DNA of 25,351 nt from an uncultured Corynebacterium sp. GTDB lineage: Bacteria; Actinomycetota; Actinomycetes; Mycobacteriales; Mycobacteriaceae. A model generated the notes under the pieces. The model saw only the letters and a program-made list of their open reading frames with translations. It had not been told where the DNA came from and did not search any database. Below, in pieces: positions 13,724-25,143 of the stretch; the stretch's first letter is position 1, and the number at the start of each line of letters is the position of its first letter. The position numbers and the translations under genes were made by a program. The stretch covers positions 1 through 25,351 of the forward strand of contig NZ_CAMICL010000032.1 in the NCBI RefSeq assembly GCF_946221105.1. Reading direction: 5' to 3'.

Positions 13724-13770
13724 TACATTGACATCCAACACCCGCGAAATGTTGCGGAAAGGAGGGTGTC
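13724..13770 (+). promoter_or_regulatory. Promoter-like element and structured ribosome binding site of the HNH gene
   Basis: TACATT (13724-13729) could be a -10. The leader can fold with ACAC (13738-13741) pairing GTGT (13766-13769) and CCGC (13742-13745) pairing GCGG (13754-13757). This leaves the near-perfect Shine-Dalgarno AAAGGAGG (13758-13765) as a one-sided bulge, 5 nt before the ATG. It is by far the strongest ribosome binding site in the window. The fold is hand-drawn. Confidence 0.45.
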
Positions 13771-15348
13771 ATGAACGGAATCGCCGAGCTCGTGGACCAG
13801 GTCGCCGACGGCCTGTCGCAGTTGCGCCAGCTTCTCGACGATCCATCGGCCCTCCCCCTCGCCACCATCACCCGCGACATCGCGCGCCTCGAACGCGCGA
13901 TGGATAAGAAGGCGTACGTCGACGCCGCCTTCGCGCAGGCGTGCGTACTTGCGGACGCCGGCAAGCTGGTCGGCGCGAACCACCCCGACGCGTACCTAAC
14001 CGAGAAGCTCGGCATCTCGCGCGGCGAGGCGTACAACCGCATCGCGCGGGCGAAGGCGCTTTTCGACGCTCCGCCCCCGCCTGAGCCTGAATTGGGTGAC
14101 CTCTTTGAGGATGACGGCTCGGAGGAGGACCGCTCCACCGCGGAGGAGGCCGCGCGCAAGGCCGCCGAGGAGGAAGCGGAACGCCGCCGCAAGGACCAGG
14201 AGGAGGCGCGCAAGCGTGCCGACGAGGTCCCCGCCGCCAAGCAGGACATCATCCGCCGCGAGCTGGACAAGTTGCTCAAGGCCGCCGAGGGCGAGCGGAT
14301 GCGCATCTACGCCCGCGCGATGGAGCAGGCGAAGTACCGCGACGAGAAGGACCTGCGGCTGTTTGTGAAGCGCCTGGTCGCCGAGGCGAACAAGCCCTTC
14401 GTGAAGGCAAACCCGAACGCGGGCTTTGAAAAGCGCGACGCCTCGCTGGGCAGGGAGAACACCGACGGCACCTTCGACGTGACGCTGTCGATGACCCGCG
14501 CCGACTACGCGCTCTACAAGGCGCTCACCGACAAGGGGTTGTCGCCGAACTCCAACATCCCGGAGGAGCTCCAGGGCGACCGCGACCCGCGCACCAAAGG
14601 CCAGCGCCGCTACGACCAGTACATGTCCATCCTGCGCCAGTACGAGGAGGGCCAGCAGGCCGCGAACGGTGGCGCCGCGTCGGTGGTTGTATCGATCACG
14701 CTCGACGACCTCGCCGAGGCCGACGCCAACACCTTGTTCCAAACCAACGTCGGGGTGGAGCTCGACGCCTTCGACTTGGTCCGGCTCGGCATGGACGGCA
14801 CGAGCGATTTTCTACTCACCGTCGACGGGCTTTCCGGGGTGCCGCTGCACCTGGGCCGGTCGCGGAGGCTCGCGTCGGTAGGCCAGCGCATCGCCATGTT
14901 CGCGGTGCAAGGGGTGTGCTCCTGGGCCGGTTGCACAACCTCAATGAGCGAGTGCGAGGCCCACCACATCATTTCCTGGCTGCGGCACGGGGCGACCGAC
15001 ATCGAGAACCTCACCGGCCTGTGCCCCACCCACCACAGGTGCAACAACGACCACAGGGACGGCTCGTTCAACAAGGGGTACATGGACTACGACCCCGACA
15101 CCGGCGGCGCCGTTTTGGTCAAAGCCGACGGCACCCGCCACACCAACACCACGGACCCCGCGATGCACTCGGCGGTGAACCGGATCAAGGCGAAACGGGC
15201 CTCAGCGTCGGCGCCGCCACCTGCGGAAACGCACTGGCCCACCTCCCCACCGCCACCACCACCGGGGCGCGCGGGTCATGCTGCCCATGCGAATCAGCGA
15301 AACCACCGACCCAATCGACCTGGTCACCGCATGCCGATGCGGCCCTAA
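13771..15348 (+). CDS. DUF222-like/HNH endonuclease-signature protein (13E12-repeat type)
   Basis: A 525-residue protein of the actinobacterial family often present in several copies per genome. The N-terminal DUF222-like part (residues 1-110) is followed by a long charged Ala/Glu/Arg coiled-coil-like segment (about 125-155: EEAARKAAEEEAERRRKDQ), a middle domain, and a C-terminal HNH nuclease. In the HNH domain, C382/C387 and C418/C424 look like zinc ligands, with H398-H399, N413 and H421 as the HNH core (EAHHIISW, DIENLTGLCPTHHRCNND). A Pro-rich, then His/Arg/Asn-rich tail ends it. The start has an almost perfect AAAGGAGG. The role is unknown; such genes are suspected of mobile or recombination-linked behaviour. 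It lies between nei2 and lhr, which are neighbours in mycobacteria, so insertion is likely. Confidence 0.85.
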   Translation: MNGIAELVDQVADGLSQLRQLLDDPSALPLATITRDIARLERAMDKKAYVDAAFAQACVLADAGKLVGANHPDAYLTEKLGISRGEAYNRIARAKALFDAPPPPEPELGDLFEDDGSEEDRSTAEEAARKAAEEEAERRRKDQEEARKRADEVPAAKQDIIRRELDKLLKAAEGERMRIYARAMEQAKYRDEKDLRLFVKRLVAEANKPFVKANPNAGFEKRDASLGRENTDGTFDVTLSMTRADYALYKALTDKGLSPNSNIPEELQGDRDPRTKGQRRYDQYMSILRQYEEGQQAANGGAASVVVSITLDDLAEADANTLFQTNVGVELDAFDLVRLGMDGTSDFLLTVDGLSGVPLHLGRSRRLASVGQRIAMFAVQGVCSWAGCTTSMSECEAHHIISWLRHGATDIENLTGLCPTHHRCNNDHRDGSFNKGYMDYDPDTGGAVLVKADGTRHTNTTDPAMHSAVNRIKAKRASASAPPPAETHWPTSPPPPPPGRAGHAAHANQRNHRPNRPGHRMPMRP

Positions 15349-15370
15349 ACAGCATGCGCCGCACCCTGAA

Positions 15371-15383
15371 TTAATCGTCGCCT

Positions 15384-15393
<10 letters not shown>
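15371..15393. repeat. 13-nt-period direct repeat at the lhr 3' end
   Basis: TTAATCGTCG occurs at 15371-15380 and again at 15384-15393. The second copy is the reverse complement of the last Asp-Asp-stop codons of lhr; the first copy lies just outside the gene. It may be a small duplication left when the HNH gene was inserted, or replication slippage. Confidence 0.6.
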
Positions 15394-20018
<4,625 letters not shown>

Positions 20019-20025
20019 CACGCCA

Positions 20026-20031
20026 ACCTTA
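20026..20031 (-). promoter_or_regulatory. Candidate leaderless -10 box of lhr
   Basis: TAAGGT on the minus strand ends 7 nt before the lhr ATG. It is only 4 nt from the opposing -10 box of cysQ. Confidence 0.5.
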
Positions 20032-20035
20032 GCGG

Positions 20036-20041
20036 TAGAGT
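20036..20041 (+). promoter_or_regulatory. Candidate leaderless -10 box of cysQ
   Basis: TAGAGT ends 7 nt before the cysQ ATG, with no ribosome binding site. Its -35 region would lie over the first codons of lhr. Confidence 0.5.
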
Positions 20042-20048
20042 CGGGTGC

Positions 20049-20822
20049 ATGACTGCTCAGTACTCGGATTCCCGGCTGACCAACCTCATCGCCGAGGGCA
20101 CCGGCGAGATCCTCAAGGGCGTGCGCGGCGTGGGCCTGTTGCGGGGCCGCGAGCTCGGCGAGGCGGGCGACGAGCTCGCCCAAAGCTGGATCTCCAGGGT
20201 GCTTTCGCAGCACAGGCCTGACGACGGCTTCCTGTCGGAGGAGGCCGCCGACAACCAGGACCGCCTGTCCAAGGACAGGGTCTGGATCGTCGACCCCCTC
20301 GACGGCACGAAGGAGTTCGCCACCGGCCGTCAGGACTGGGCGGTGCACGTCGCGCTCGTGGAGGACGGGGTGCCCACCCACGCCGCGGTGGGCCTGCCGG
20401 ATTTGGGCGTCGTGTTCAAGTCGTCCGATGTCCGCCACGTATCCGGGCCGTTCGCGGGCAAGGTGGCGATGTCCAGGAACAGGCCCCCGGCCGTCGCGAA
20501 GCATGTCGCCCAAGCTCTGGGTTTCGAGGTGCAGCCCGTGGGCTCCGCGGGCGCCAAGGCGATGCACGTGCTGCTGGGCGACTACGACGCCTACGTCCAC
20601 GCCGGCGGCCAGTACGAGTGGGACCAGGCCGCACCCGTGGGTGTCGCGCTCGCGGCGGGGCTGCACGCCTCGCGCCTCGACGGCACCCCGCTGCGCTACA
20701 ACAACGCGGATACCTACATCCCCGATATTGTGATCTGCCGGCCCGAGCTTGCCGACGACATTCTGGACGCCGCCGCCCGCTACCGCGACGAGCACGGCAC
20801 CTTTGAAGGAGTAGCTAAGTGA
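20049..20822 (+). CDS. cysQ: 3'(2'),5'-bisphosphate nucleotidase, inositol-monophosphatase fold (CysQ)
   Basis: Predicted to hydrolyse PAP (3'-phosphoadenosine 5'-phosphate) to AMP, removing the inhibitory by-product of sulfate activation and recycling adenylate. The 257 residues have the metal-dependent phosphatase fold: FLSEEAADN (E64/E65), then WIVDPLDGTKEF with D82 and D85 as metal ligands, and a C-terminal YEWDQAAP carrying the last Asp. The TKEF after DPLDG is typical of CysQ rather than inositol monophosphatase or HisN; some activity on inositol phosphates or fructose-1,6-bisphosphate cannot be excluded. Its TGA overlaps the GTG of thyA by 3 nt, so the two are translationally coupled at the head of the thyA-folA-mycoredoxin operon. 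Confidence 0.88.
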   Translation: MTAQYSDSRLTNLIAEGTGEILKGVRGVGLLRGRELGEAGDELAQSWISRVLSQHRPDDGFLSEEAADNQDRLSKDRVWIVDPLDGTKEFATGRQDWAVHVALVEDGVPTHAAVGLPDLGVVFKSSDVRHVSGPFAGKVAMSRNRPPAVAKHVAQALGFEVQPVGSAGAKAMHVLLGDYDAYVHAGGQYEWDQAAPVGVALAAGLHASRLDGTPLRYNNADTYIPDIVICRPELADDILDAAARYRDEHGTFEGVAK

Positions 20823-21616
20823 TTTCCACCCCGTACGAGGACCTGTTGCGCGACGTGTTGGAAAATGGCACGCAGAAGGGCGACCGCACCGGCACCGGCA
20901 CCCGCAGCGTGTTCGGCCGCCAGATCCGCTACGACCTTTCCGAGTCCTTTCCCCTGCTGACCACCAAGAAGGTCTACTTCAAGGGCGTCGTCGGCGAGCT
21001 GCTGTGGTTTTTGCGCGGCGACTCCAACGTGCGCTGGCTGCAGGACAACGGGGTGCGCATCTGGAACGAGTGGGCCGACGAAAACGGCGAGCTCGGCCCG
21101 GTCTACGGCGTGCAGTGGCGCTCCTGGCCCACCCCGGACGGCGGGCACATCGACCAGATCGAGGAGGTGCTGCGCACCCTGCGCGAGAACCCCGATTCGC
21201 GCCGCAACCTGGTGTCCGCCTGGAACGTGGCCGAGCTGGACAAGATGGCGCTGATGCCGTGCCACCTGCTGTTCCAGCTCTACGTCGCCGACGGCAAGTT
21301 GAGCATGCAGGTGTACCAGCGCAGCGCCGACATGTTCCTCGGCGTGCCGTTCAACATCGCCTCCTACGCGCTGCTGACCCACATGTTCGCCCAGCAGGCG
21401 GGCCTTGAGGTCGGCGAGCTGATCTGGACGGGCGGCGACTGCCACATCTACAACAACCACCTCGACCAGGTGCGCGAGCAGCTCTCCCGCGACGCCCGCG
21501 AGTACCCGCAGCTGCGCCTGCGCAAGGCTGCGTCGATCTTCGACTACGACTTCGACGACATCGAGGTTGTGGGCTACGACCCGCACCCCACCATCAAGGC
21601 GGAGGTGTCCGTATGA
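20819..21616 (+). CDS. thyA: Thymidylate synthase
   Basis: Makes dTMP from dUMP using methylene-tetrahydrofolate, producing dihydrofolate for FolA next door. The 265 residues equal the E. coli length (264). Seen are RTGTGT with the phosphate-binding Arg (R23), LLWFLRGDSN, IWNEWA, the catalytic Cys148 in MPCHLLFQLYV, the QRSADMFLGVPFNIASYA dUMP-binding block, and HIYNNHLDQV. The start is GTG inside the cysQ stop (AAGTGA), with GAAGGAG before it. Its TGA overlaps the folA ATG (ATGA). The full ThyA means no need for a flavin-dependent ThyX in this organism, though one may exist elsewhere. Confidence 0.98.
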   Translation: MISTPYEDLLRDVLENGTQKGDRTGTGTRSVFGRQIRYDLSESFPLLTTKKVYFKGVVGELLWFLRGDSNVRWLQDNGVRIWNEWADENGELGPVYGVQWRSWPTPDGGHIDQIEEVLRTLRENPDSRRNLVSAWNVAELDKMALMPCHLLFQLYVADGKLSMQVYQRSADMFLGVPFNIASYALLTHMFAQQAGLEVGELIWTGGDCHIYNNHLDQVREQLSRDAREYPQLRLRKAASIFDYDFDDIEVVGYDPHPTIKAEVSV

Positions 21617-22092
21617 CCTTGGGCGCAATCTGGGCCCAAGGCCTCGACGGCATCATCGGCGACGGCGCCGGCATGCCCTGGCACCTGCCCGAGGACCTCA
21701 AGCACTTCAAGGAGACCACTCTGGGCAGCCCCATCATCATGGGGCGACGCACCTGGGAATCCTTGCCGGTCAAGCCGCTGCCGGGCCGCAAGAACATCGT
21801 GCTTTCCTCGCGCGAGGACGACGAGTGGTCCGACGGCGCGTCGGTGTGCCGCGACATCCCGGACCTGGAGTCGGACGCGTGGATCATCGGCGGCGCCCAG
21901 GTCTACGAGGCCACCCTCGACGAGGTGGATGTCATCGAGCGCACGCTTATCGACGTCCATCCGGACCTCCCCGCACACAGAGCCGTCCACGCGCCCCGCA
22001 TCGACGACGCCTTCGAGCTGGTCCGCGACGGCGAATGGCAAACGTCGACTACCGGCCTGCGCTACAAGTTCCAACGTTTTGAAAGGGTTTGA
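21613..22092 (+). CDS. folA: Dihydrofolate reductase
   Basis: Reduces the dihydrofolate made by ThyA back to tetrahydrofolate with NADPH; target of trimethoprim. The 159 residues show LDGIIGDGAGMPWHLPEDLKHFK with the catalytic acid D28, GSPIIMGRRTWESL, PLPGRKNIVLS and AWIIGGAQVYEATL. The ATG overlaps the thyA stop by 4 nt and is preceded by GGAGGTG, so the two are translationally coupled. Confidence 0.97.
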   Translation: MTLGAIWAQGLDGIIGDGAGMPWHLPEDLKHFKETTLGSPIIMGRRTWESLPVKPLPGRKNIVLSSREDDEWSDGASVCRDIPDLESDAWIIGGAQVYEATLDEVDVIERTLIDVHPDLPAHRAVHAPRIDDAFELVRDGEWQTSTTGLRYKFQRFERV

Positions 22093-22093
22093 C

Positions 22094-22378
22094 ATGACCG
22101 TTGCCGCACCTGAGACCTCCTCGCACGTGACCATCTTCGCCGCGGACTGGTGCCCGTTCTGCCGCAAGCTGCGCGAGCGCCTCGACCGCACCGAGACCCC
22201 CTACGACCTGGTCGACGTCGACGCCGACGGCATGGACGAGGTCAACGCCTGGATCGAATCAGTCAACGACGGCAACCGCATCGTGCCCACCGTGCTCTAC
22301 TCCGACGGCACCCACGCCACCAACCCCGAGGCCTCCGCGGTGCGCGCGAAGCTGCGCGAGCTCACCGGCGAGGAGTAG
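22094..22378 (+). CDS. Mycoredoxin/glutaredoxin-like thiol oxidoreductase
   Basis: A 94-residue thioredoxin-fold protein with the active site W-C20-P-F-C23. NRIVPTVLYSDGTHATNPEASAV resembles the second half of actinobacterial mycoredoxins (VPTV cis-Pro loop followed by (S/A)DG...TNP), so it is likely to reduce mycothiol mixed disulfides rather than use glutathione. The motif is CPFC, whereas the best-known Mrx1 has CGYC, so it may be a second type with a different partner. A GAAAGGG precedes the ATG, which begins 1 nt after the folA stop, giving a four-gene operon cysQ-thyA-folA-mrx. Confidence 0.82.
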   Translation: MTVAAPETSSHVTIFAADWCPFCRKLRERLDRTETPYDLVDVDADGMDEVNAWIESVNDGNRIVPTVLYSDGTHATNPEASAVRAKLRELTGEE

Positions 22379-22390
22379 CGCGGTTAGTTC

Positions 22391-23779
22391 CTAGCCCCCG
22401 AAGTCTTTGAGCGCCGCCCCGGCCGCCCACCACCCCGGCATGCCGTGCACCCCGGCGCCGGGCGCGGTCGAGGACGAGGCCATGTACAGCCCCTTGCGCA
22501 GCCGGTGCGGCTGGCGGAAGAGCAGCTGCGCCCCGTCCATCGCGCCGCCGGCGATGTCGCCGCCGACGAGGTTGGGGTTCCACGCCTCCAGCTCGCGCGG
22601 GGGCGTTTCTATTTTGTCCTTCACCACCCCGCGGAAGCCCGGCGCGAACCGCTCGATCTGCGCGGTGATCTTTTCCGCCACCTCGCCAGGGTGGCGCTCC
22701 CGGTAGCCGTGCGGGACGTGGGCGTAGGTCCAAAGCACCAGCCCGCGCGAGGGGTCGGCGGCGTACTGCTGCGCCGCCATCACGAACGGCCGCTCGGGCA
22801 TGATTCCGCGGGCCACTTCCCTTTCTGCCCGCACGATCTCGTCCGCGGTGCCCCCGACGTGCACCGTCGCGGCCTTGCCTACCCTGGCATCGGCCCACGG
22901 CACCGGGGCATCCAGCAGGAAGTCCACTTTGTGCACCCCCGGCCCGTAGCGCCACCGGCGCATGGACCGGGTGCGGCGGGCGGGCAGCGACGTGCCGTCG
23001 AGAGGCAGCACTTGCTTCGGGGTGAGGTTGAGGATCACCGCGTCCGCGTCCGGGAGCGCGCGGACCTGCTCGCCGCGGCGCACCACCCCGCCGTGCTCCT
23101 CGACGATCCTGGCCAGTGCAGCCGTGACCGCGCCCGAGCCGCCTGAAGCCACCGGCCACCCGCGCGTCATGCCGAGCGCCCCGAAGAGCAGGCCGAACGC
23201 CCCGGTAAACGGCCGCGCCGGCGAAGTGATCGCGTGCGTCGCACTGCCGGCGAACAGGGCGCGGGCCTCCTCGGTGCGAAACGCGGCCCGCCCCAGCGCG
23301 GTGGCCGGCCACAGCCCGCGCGCACCGAACCGCGCCAGCGCGAGCGGGTGGCCGGGCAGGCGCGGCATCGGCGCCAGCACGTCGTCCAGGAGGTCGTCCA
23401 CGCGCTCCACCACAGGCCTATGCAGCCGCTCCCACGCCCCGCCGTCCGCGCCGAGCCCCGCCGCCGTGTCCTCCAGCGTGCCCGCCAGCACCGCGGCGCC
23501 GCCGTCGAGCGGGTGCGCCATCTCGTGCGACGCGCGCAGCCAGCGCACCCCGTAGTCCTCCAGCCGCAGCGCGCGGAAGGCCGGGCTGGCGGCCCCGAAT
23601 GGGTGGCAGGCGGCGCCGAGGTCGACCAGCGTGGCGTCGTGAAGCTGCTGTGTTGCTGCCGCGCCCCCGACCTCGCCCGAGCGCTCGAGCACCTCGACCC
23701 GCCACCCGCTGGCAGCAAGCCGCGCGGCGGCCGTGAGCCCGTTGGGCCCGGCGCCGACGACAACTGCGAAAGGTTTCAC
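22391..23779 (-). CDS. FAD-dependent oxidoreductase, phytoene-dehydrogenase-like
   Basis: A 462-residue flavoprotein of the amine-oxidase/phytoene desaturase group. The N-terminal dinucleotide-binding motif is VVGAGPNGLTAAARLAASG followed by VEVLERSGEVGGAAAT, and the C-terminus has the group signature GLYMASSSTAPGAGVHGMPG. No phytoene synthase or other carotenoid gene is nearby, so a carotenoid role is unproven; a lipid or quinone substrate is equally possible. The start is GTG (MKPFAVVVGAGPNG), supported by a TACCAT box 7 nt upstream; an ATG at 23810 would overlap the neighbour. It is divergent from the DoxX-like gene (28 nt) and converges on the mycoredoxin gene (12-nt gap). Confidence 0.88.
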   Translation of the reverse strand: MKPFAVVVGAGPNGLTAAARLAASGWRVEVLERSGEVGGAAATQQLHDATLVDLGAACHPFGAASPAFRALRLEDYGVRWLRASHEMAHPLDGGAAVLAGTLEDTAAGLGADGGAWERLHRPVVERVDDLLDDVLAPMPRLPGHPLALARFGARGLWPATALGRAAFRTEEARALFAGSATHAITSPARPFTGAFGLLFGALGMTRGWPVASGGSGAVTAALARIVEEHGGVVRRGEQVRALPDADAVILNLTPKQVLPLDGTSLPARRTRSMRRWRYGPGVHKVDFLLDAPVPWADARVGKAATVHVGGTADEIVRAEREVARGIMPERPFVMAAQQYAADPSRGLVLWTYAHVPHGYRERHPGEVAEKITAQIERFAPGFRGVVKDKIETPPRELEAWNPNLVGGDIAGGAMDGAQLLFRQPHRLRKGLYMASSSTAPGAGVHGMPGWWAAGAALKDFGG

Positions 23780-23786
23780 CGTGCCG

Positions 23787-23792
23787 ATGGTA
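23787..23792 (-). promoter_or_regulatory. Candidate leaderless -10 box of the FAD oxidoreductase
   Basis: TACCAT on the minus strand ends 7 nt before the GTG at 23779; no ribosome binding site is visible. Confidence 0.45.
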
Positions 23793-23794
23793 GC

Positions 23795-23800
23795 TAGACT
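23795..23800 (+). promoter_or_regulatory. Candidate leaderless -10 box of the DoxX-like gene
   Basis: TAGACT ends 7 nt before the ATG at 23808, only 2 nt from the opposing -10 box of the FAD oxidoreductase. No ribosome binding site is present. Confidence 0.5.
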
Positions 23801-23807
23801 GCTGCCC

Positions 23808-24842
23808 ATGAACGCGAAACAGATTGGTTGGGCACTGCACTGGATCGTGCGCATGGTGGCGTTTGGGCTGCTCATGCCGTACGCGGTATTCAAACTCGGG
23901 CTGATGCAGATGGGCAAGCCGGATTTCCCGGAGCTTCTGATCACCCTCGGCGAGAAGTCCCCTATGGGCCTGCTGTGGACCTTCATGGGCTTCTCCCCCG
24001 TCGTGCAGTTCCTCGCCGGTCTGGCCGAATTCGTCGCCGCCATCTTGCTGCTGTGGCGGCGCACCGCGTGGCTCGGCGGGCTGATCGGCTTCATCGATCT
24101 GGCCGTGGTGTGGCTGTTGAACATGACCTTCGACGTGCCCGTGAAGATCCCCTCGGCGTTCCAGGCGCTGCTGTATCTGCTGGTGCTGGCGCCGTGGCTG
24201 CCGCGGCTGTTCCGCTTCCTCGCGGGACGTGCGACGGAGGCCGTGGAGCCGCCGCGCGTGATCACCAACGACAAGGTCCACCGCGTGACCCGCTTCTTCC
24301 CCGCCGTGGCCGCGGTGGTCGCGCTCGGCGCGGGCGGGTTCGTGATGGCCAACGGCATCCCGCGCGCTCTCGACCGCGAGGGCACCGAGCTGTCCGGCGT
24401 GTACTCGGTCGCCGGCGGAAACATCGAGCCCGCGCCTGAACTCGCGGATGACCGCCGCTGGTCCGAGATCGCGTTCGGCTCCTTCGACGGCTTCGAGGCC
24501 GGCAACTTCTACCGGGTCGAAGGCGAAACCCCGGAGGGCGACTTCCACGGCCGCGTCGCCTTACGACGAGCCTCCGGCGACCTCCACGAAGGCTTCTACA
24601 CTCTCGACGGCGACCGCGTGACCATCCAGCTCACCGCCCCGATGACCGACGACGGCGTCAACGCCGCCCCGCGCGGCCCCATCGAGGAGACGCGGGAGTT
24701 CACCTGGCGCGCCCAGGGCGATGGGCTCGAGCTTTCGCCTATCGACGGCACCGCCGACGCGTTCGAGCTGACCCCCTCCAAGCTCGGCACCACCCTGCTG
24801 GACCGGCCGTTCACCTGGGTTTCGAAGCCGTTTAACCGGTAG
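23808..24842 (+). CDS. DoxX-like membrane protein with a C-terminal extracytoplasmic domain
   Basis: A 344-residue protein in two parts. The first ~150 residues hold four hydrophobic helices (GWALHWIVRMVAFGLLM, FMGFSPVVQFLAGLAEFVAA, LGGLIGFIDLAVVWLLN, FQALLYLLVLAPWL), a layout reminiscent of DoxX-family proteins. A fifth helix (about residues 166-185, FFPAVAAVVALGAGGFVM) leads to a soluble domain of about 150 residues rich in Asp/Glu/Thr, with no cysteine or known motif seen. This architecture suggests a sensor or envelope assembly factor; the function is unknown. It is divergent from the FAD oxidoreductase, which fits co-regulated redox or membrane partners, but that is inference. Confidence 0.75.
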   Translation: MNAKQIGWALHWIVRMVAFGLLMPYAVFKLGLMQMGKPDFPELLITLGEKSPMGLLWTFMGFSPVVQFLAGLAEFVAAILLLWRRTAWLGGLIGFIDLAVVWLLNMTFDVPVKIPSAFQALLYLLVLAPWLPRLFRFLAGRATEAVEPPRVITNDKVHRVTRFFPAVAAVVALGAGGFVMANGIPRALDREGTELSGVYSVAGGNIEPAPELADDRRWSEIAFGSFDGFEAGNFYRVEGETPEGDFHGRVALRRASGDLHEGFYTLDGDRVTIQLTAPMTDDGVNAAPRGPIEETREFTWRAQGDGLELSPIDGTADAFELTPSKLGTTLLDRPFTWVSKPFNR

Positions 24843-24870
24843 TTTGGGCGGGTAGGTGGCGCGTGACCAA

Positions 24871-25143
24871 CTACTTGCCGTGTTTCTTATCCCATCGATA
24901 CCTGCGGAAGTGAAAGATCGGCAAGATGAAGATGTAGTACACGCCAAGAGTCCAGGCGACTGGAATGAGCATGTTTGAAAACCAAGTGCCGGAACCGTCG
25001 TTAACAGGAAACACAACGTACATGGCGATTACAGCGAGAGGCACGATAACGAAACTCTGCCACCATGGCGGAACCCATGGCGCTCCATTTTCCTCTCGCG
25101 CGGCAAGTGCCCCGCCGAAGCCCATTTCAAACCTGGATCCCAT
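24871..25143 (-). CDS. Small two-helix membrane protein
   Basis: A 90-residue hypothetical protein with an N-terminal soluble part (MGSRFEMGFGGALAAREENG), two transmembrane segments (about 30-46, SFVIVPLAVIAMYVVFPV, and about 57-77, LIPVAWTLGVYYIFILPIF) and a basic C-terminus HFRRYRWDKKHGK. By charge both ends may be cytoplasmic. The ATG follows an excellent GAGGAGG at 7 nt, so this start is well supported. Convergent with the DoxX-like gene. No family recognised. Confidence 0.75.
   Translation of the reverse strand: MGSRFEMGFGGALAAREENGAPWVPPWWQSFVIVPLAVIAMYVVFPVNDGSGTWFSNMLIPVAWTLGVYYIFILPIFHFRRYRWDKKHGK

Noticed and set aside
13728..13733. TTGACA as a -35 for the HNH gene
   Set aside because: No -10 occurs 16-19 nt downstream; that stretch is the hairpin and ribosome binding site.
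20019..20795. N-terminal extension of lhr by 259 codons
   Set aside because: It is only antisense to cysQ. The Lhr family starts at the MNAPILSRFHPQ region and a -10 box supports ATG 20018.
23780..24505. Long N-terminal extension of the FAD oxidoreductase
   Set aside because: It is antisense to the DoxX-like gene. The dinucleotide-binding motif starts right after the GTG at 23779.
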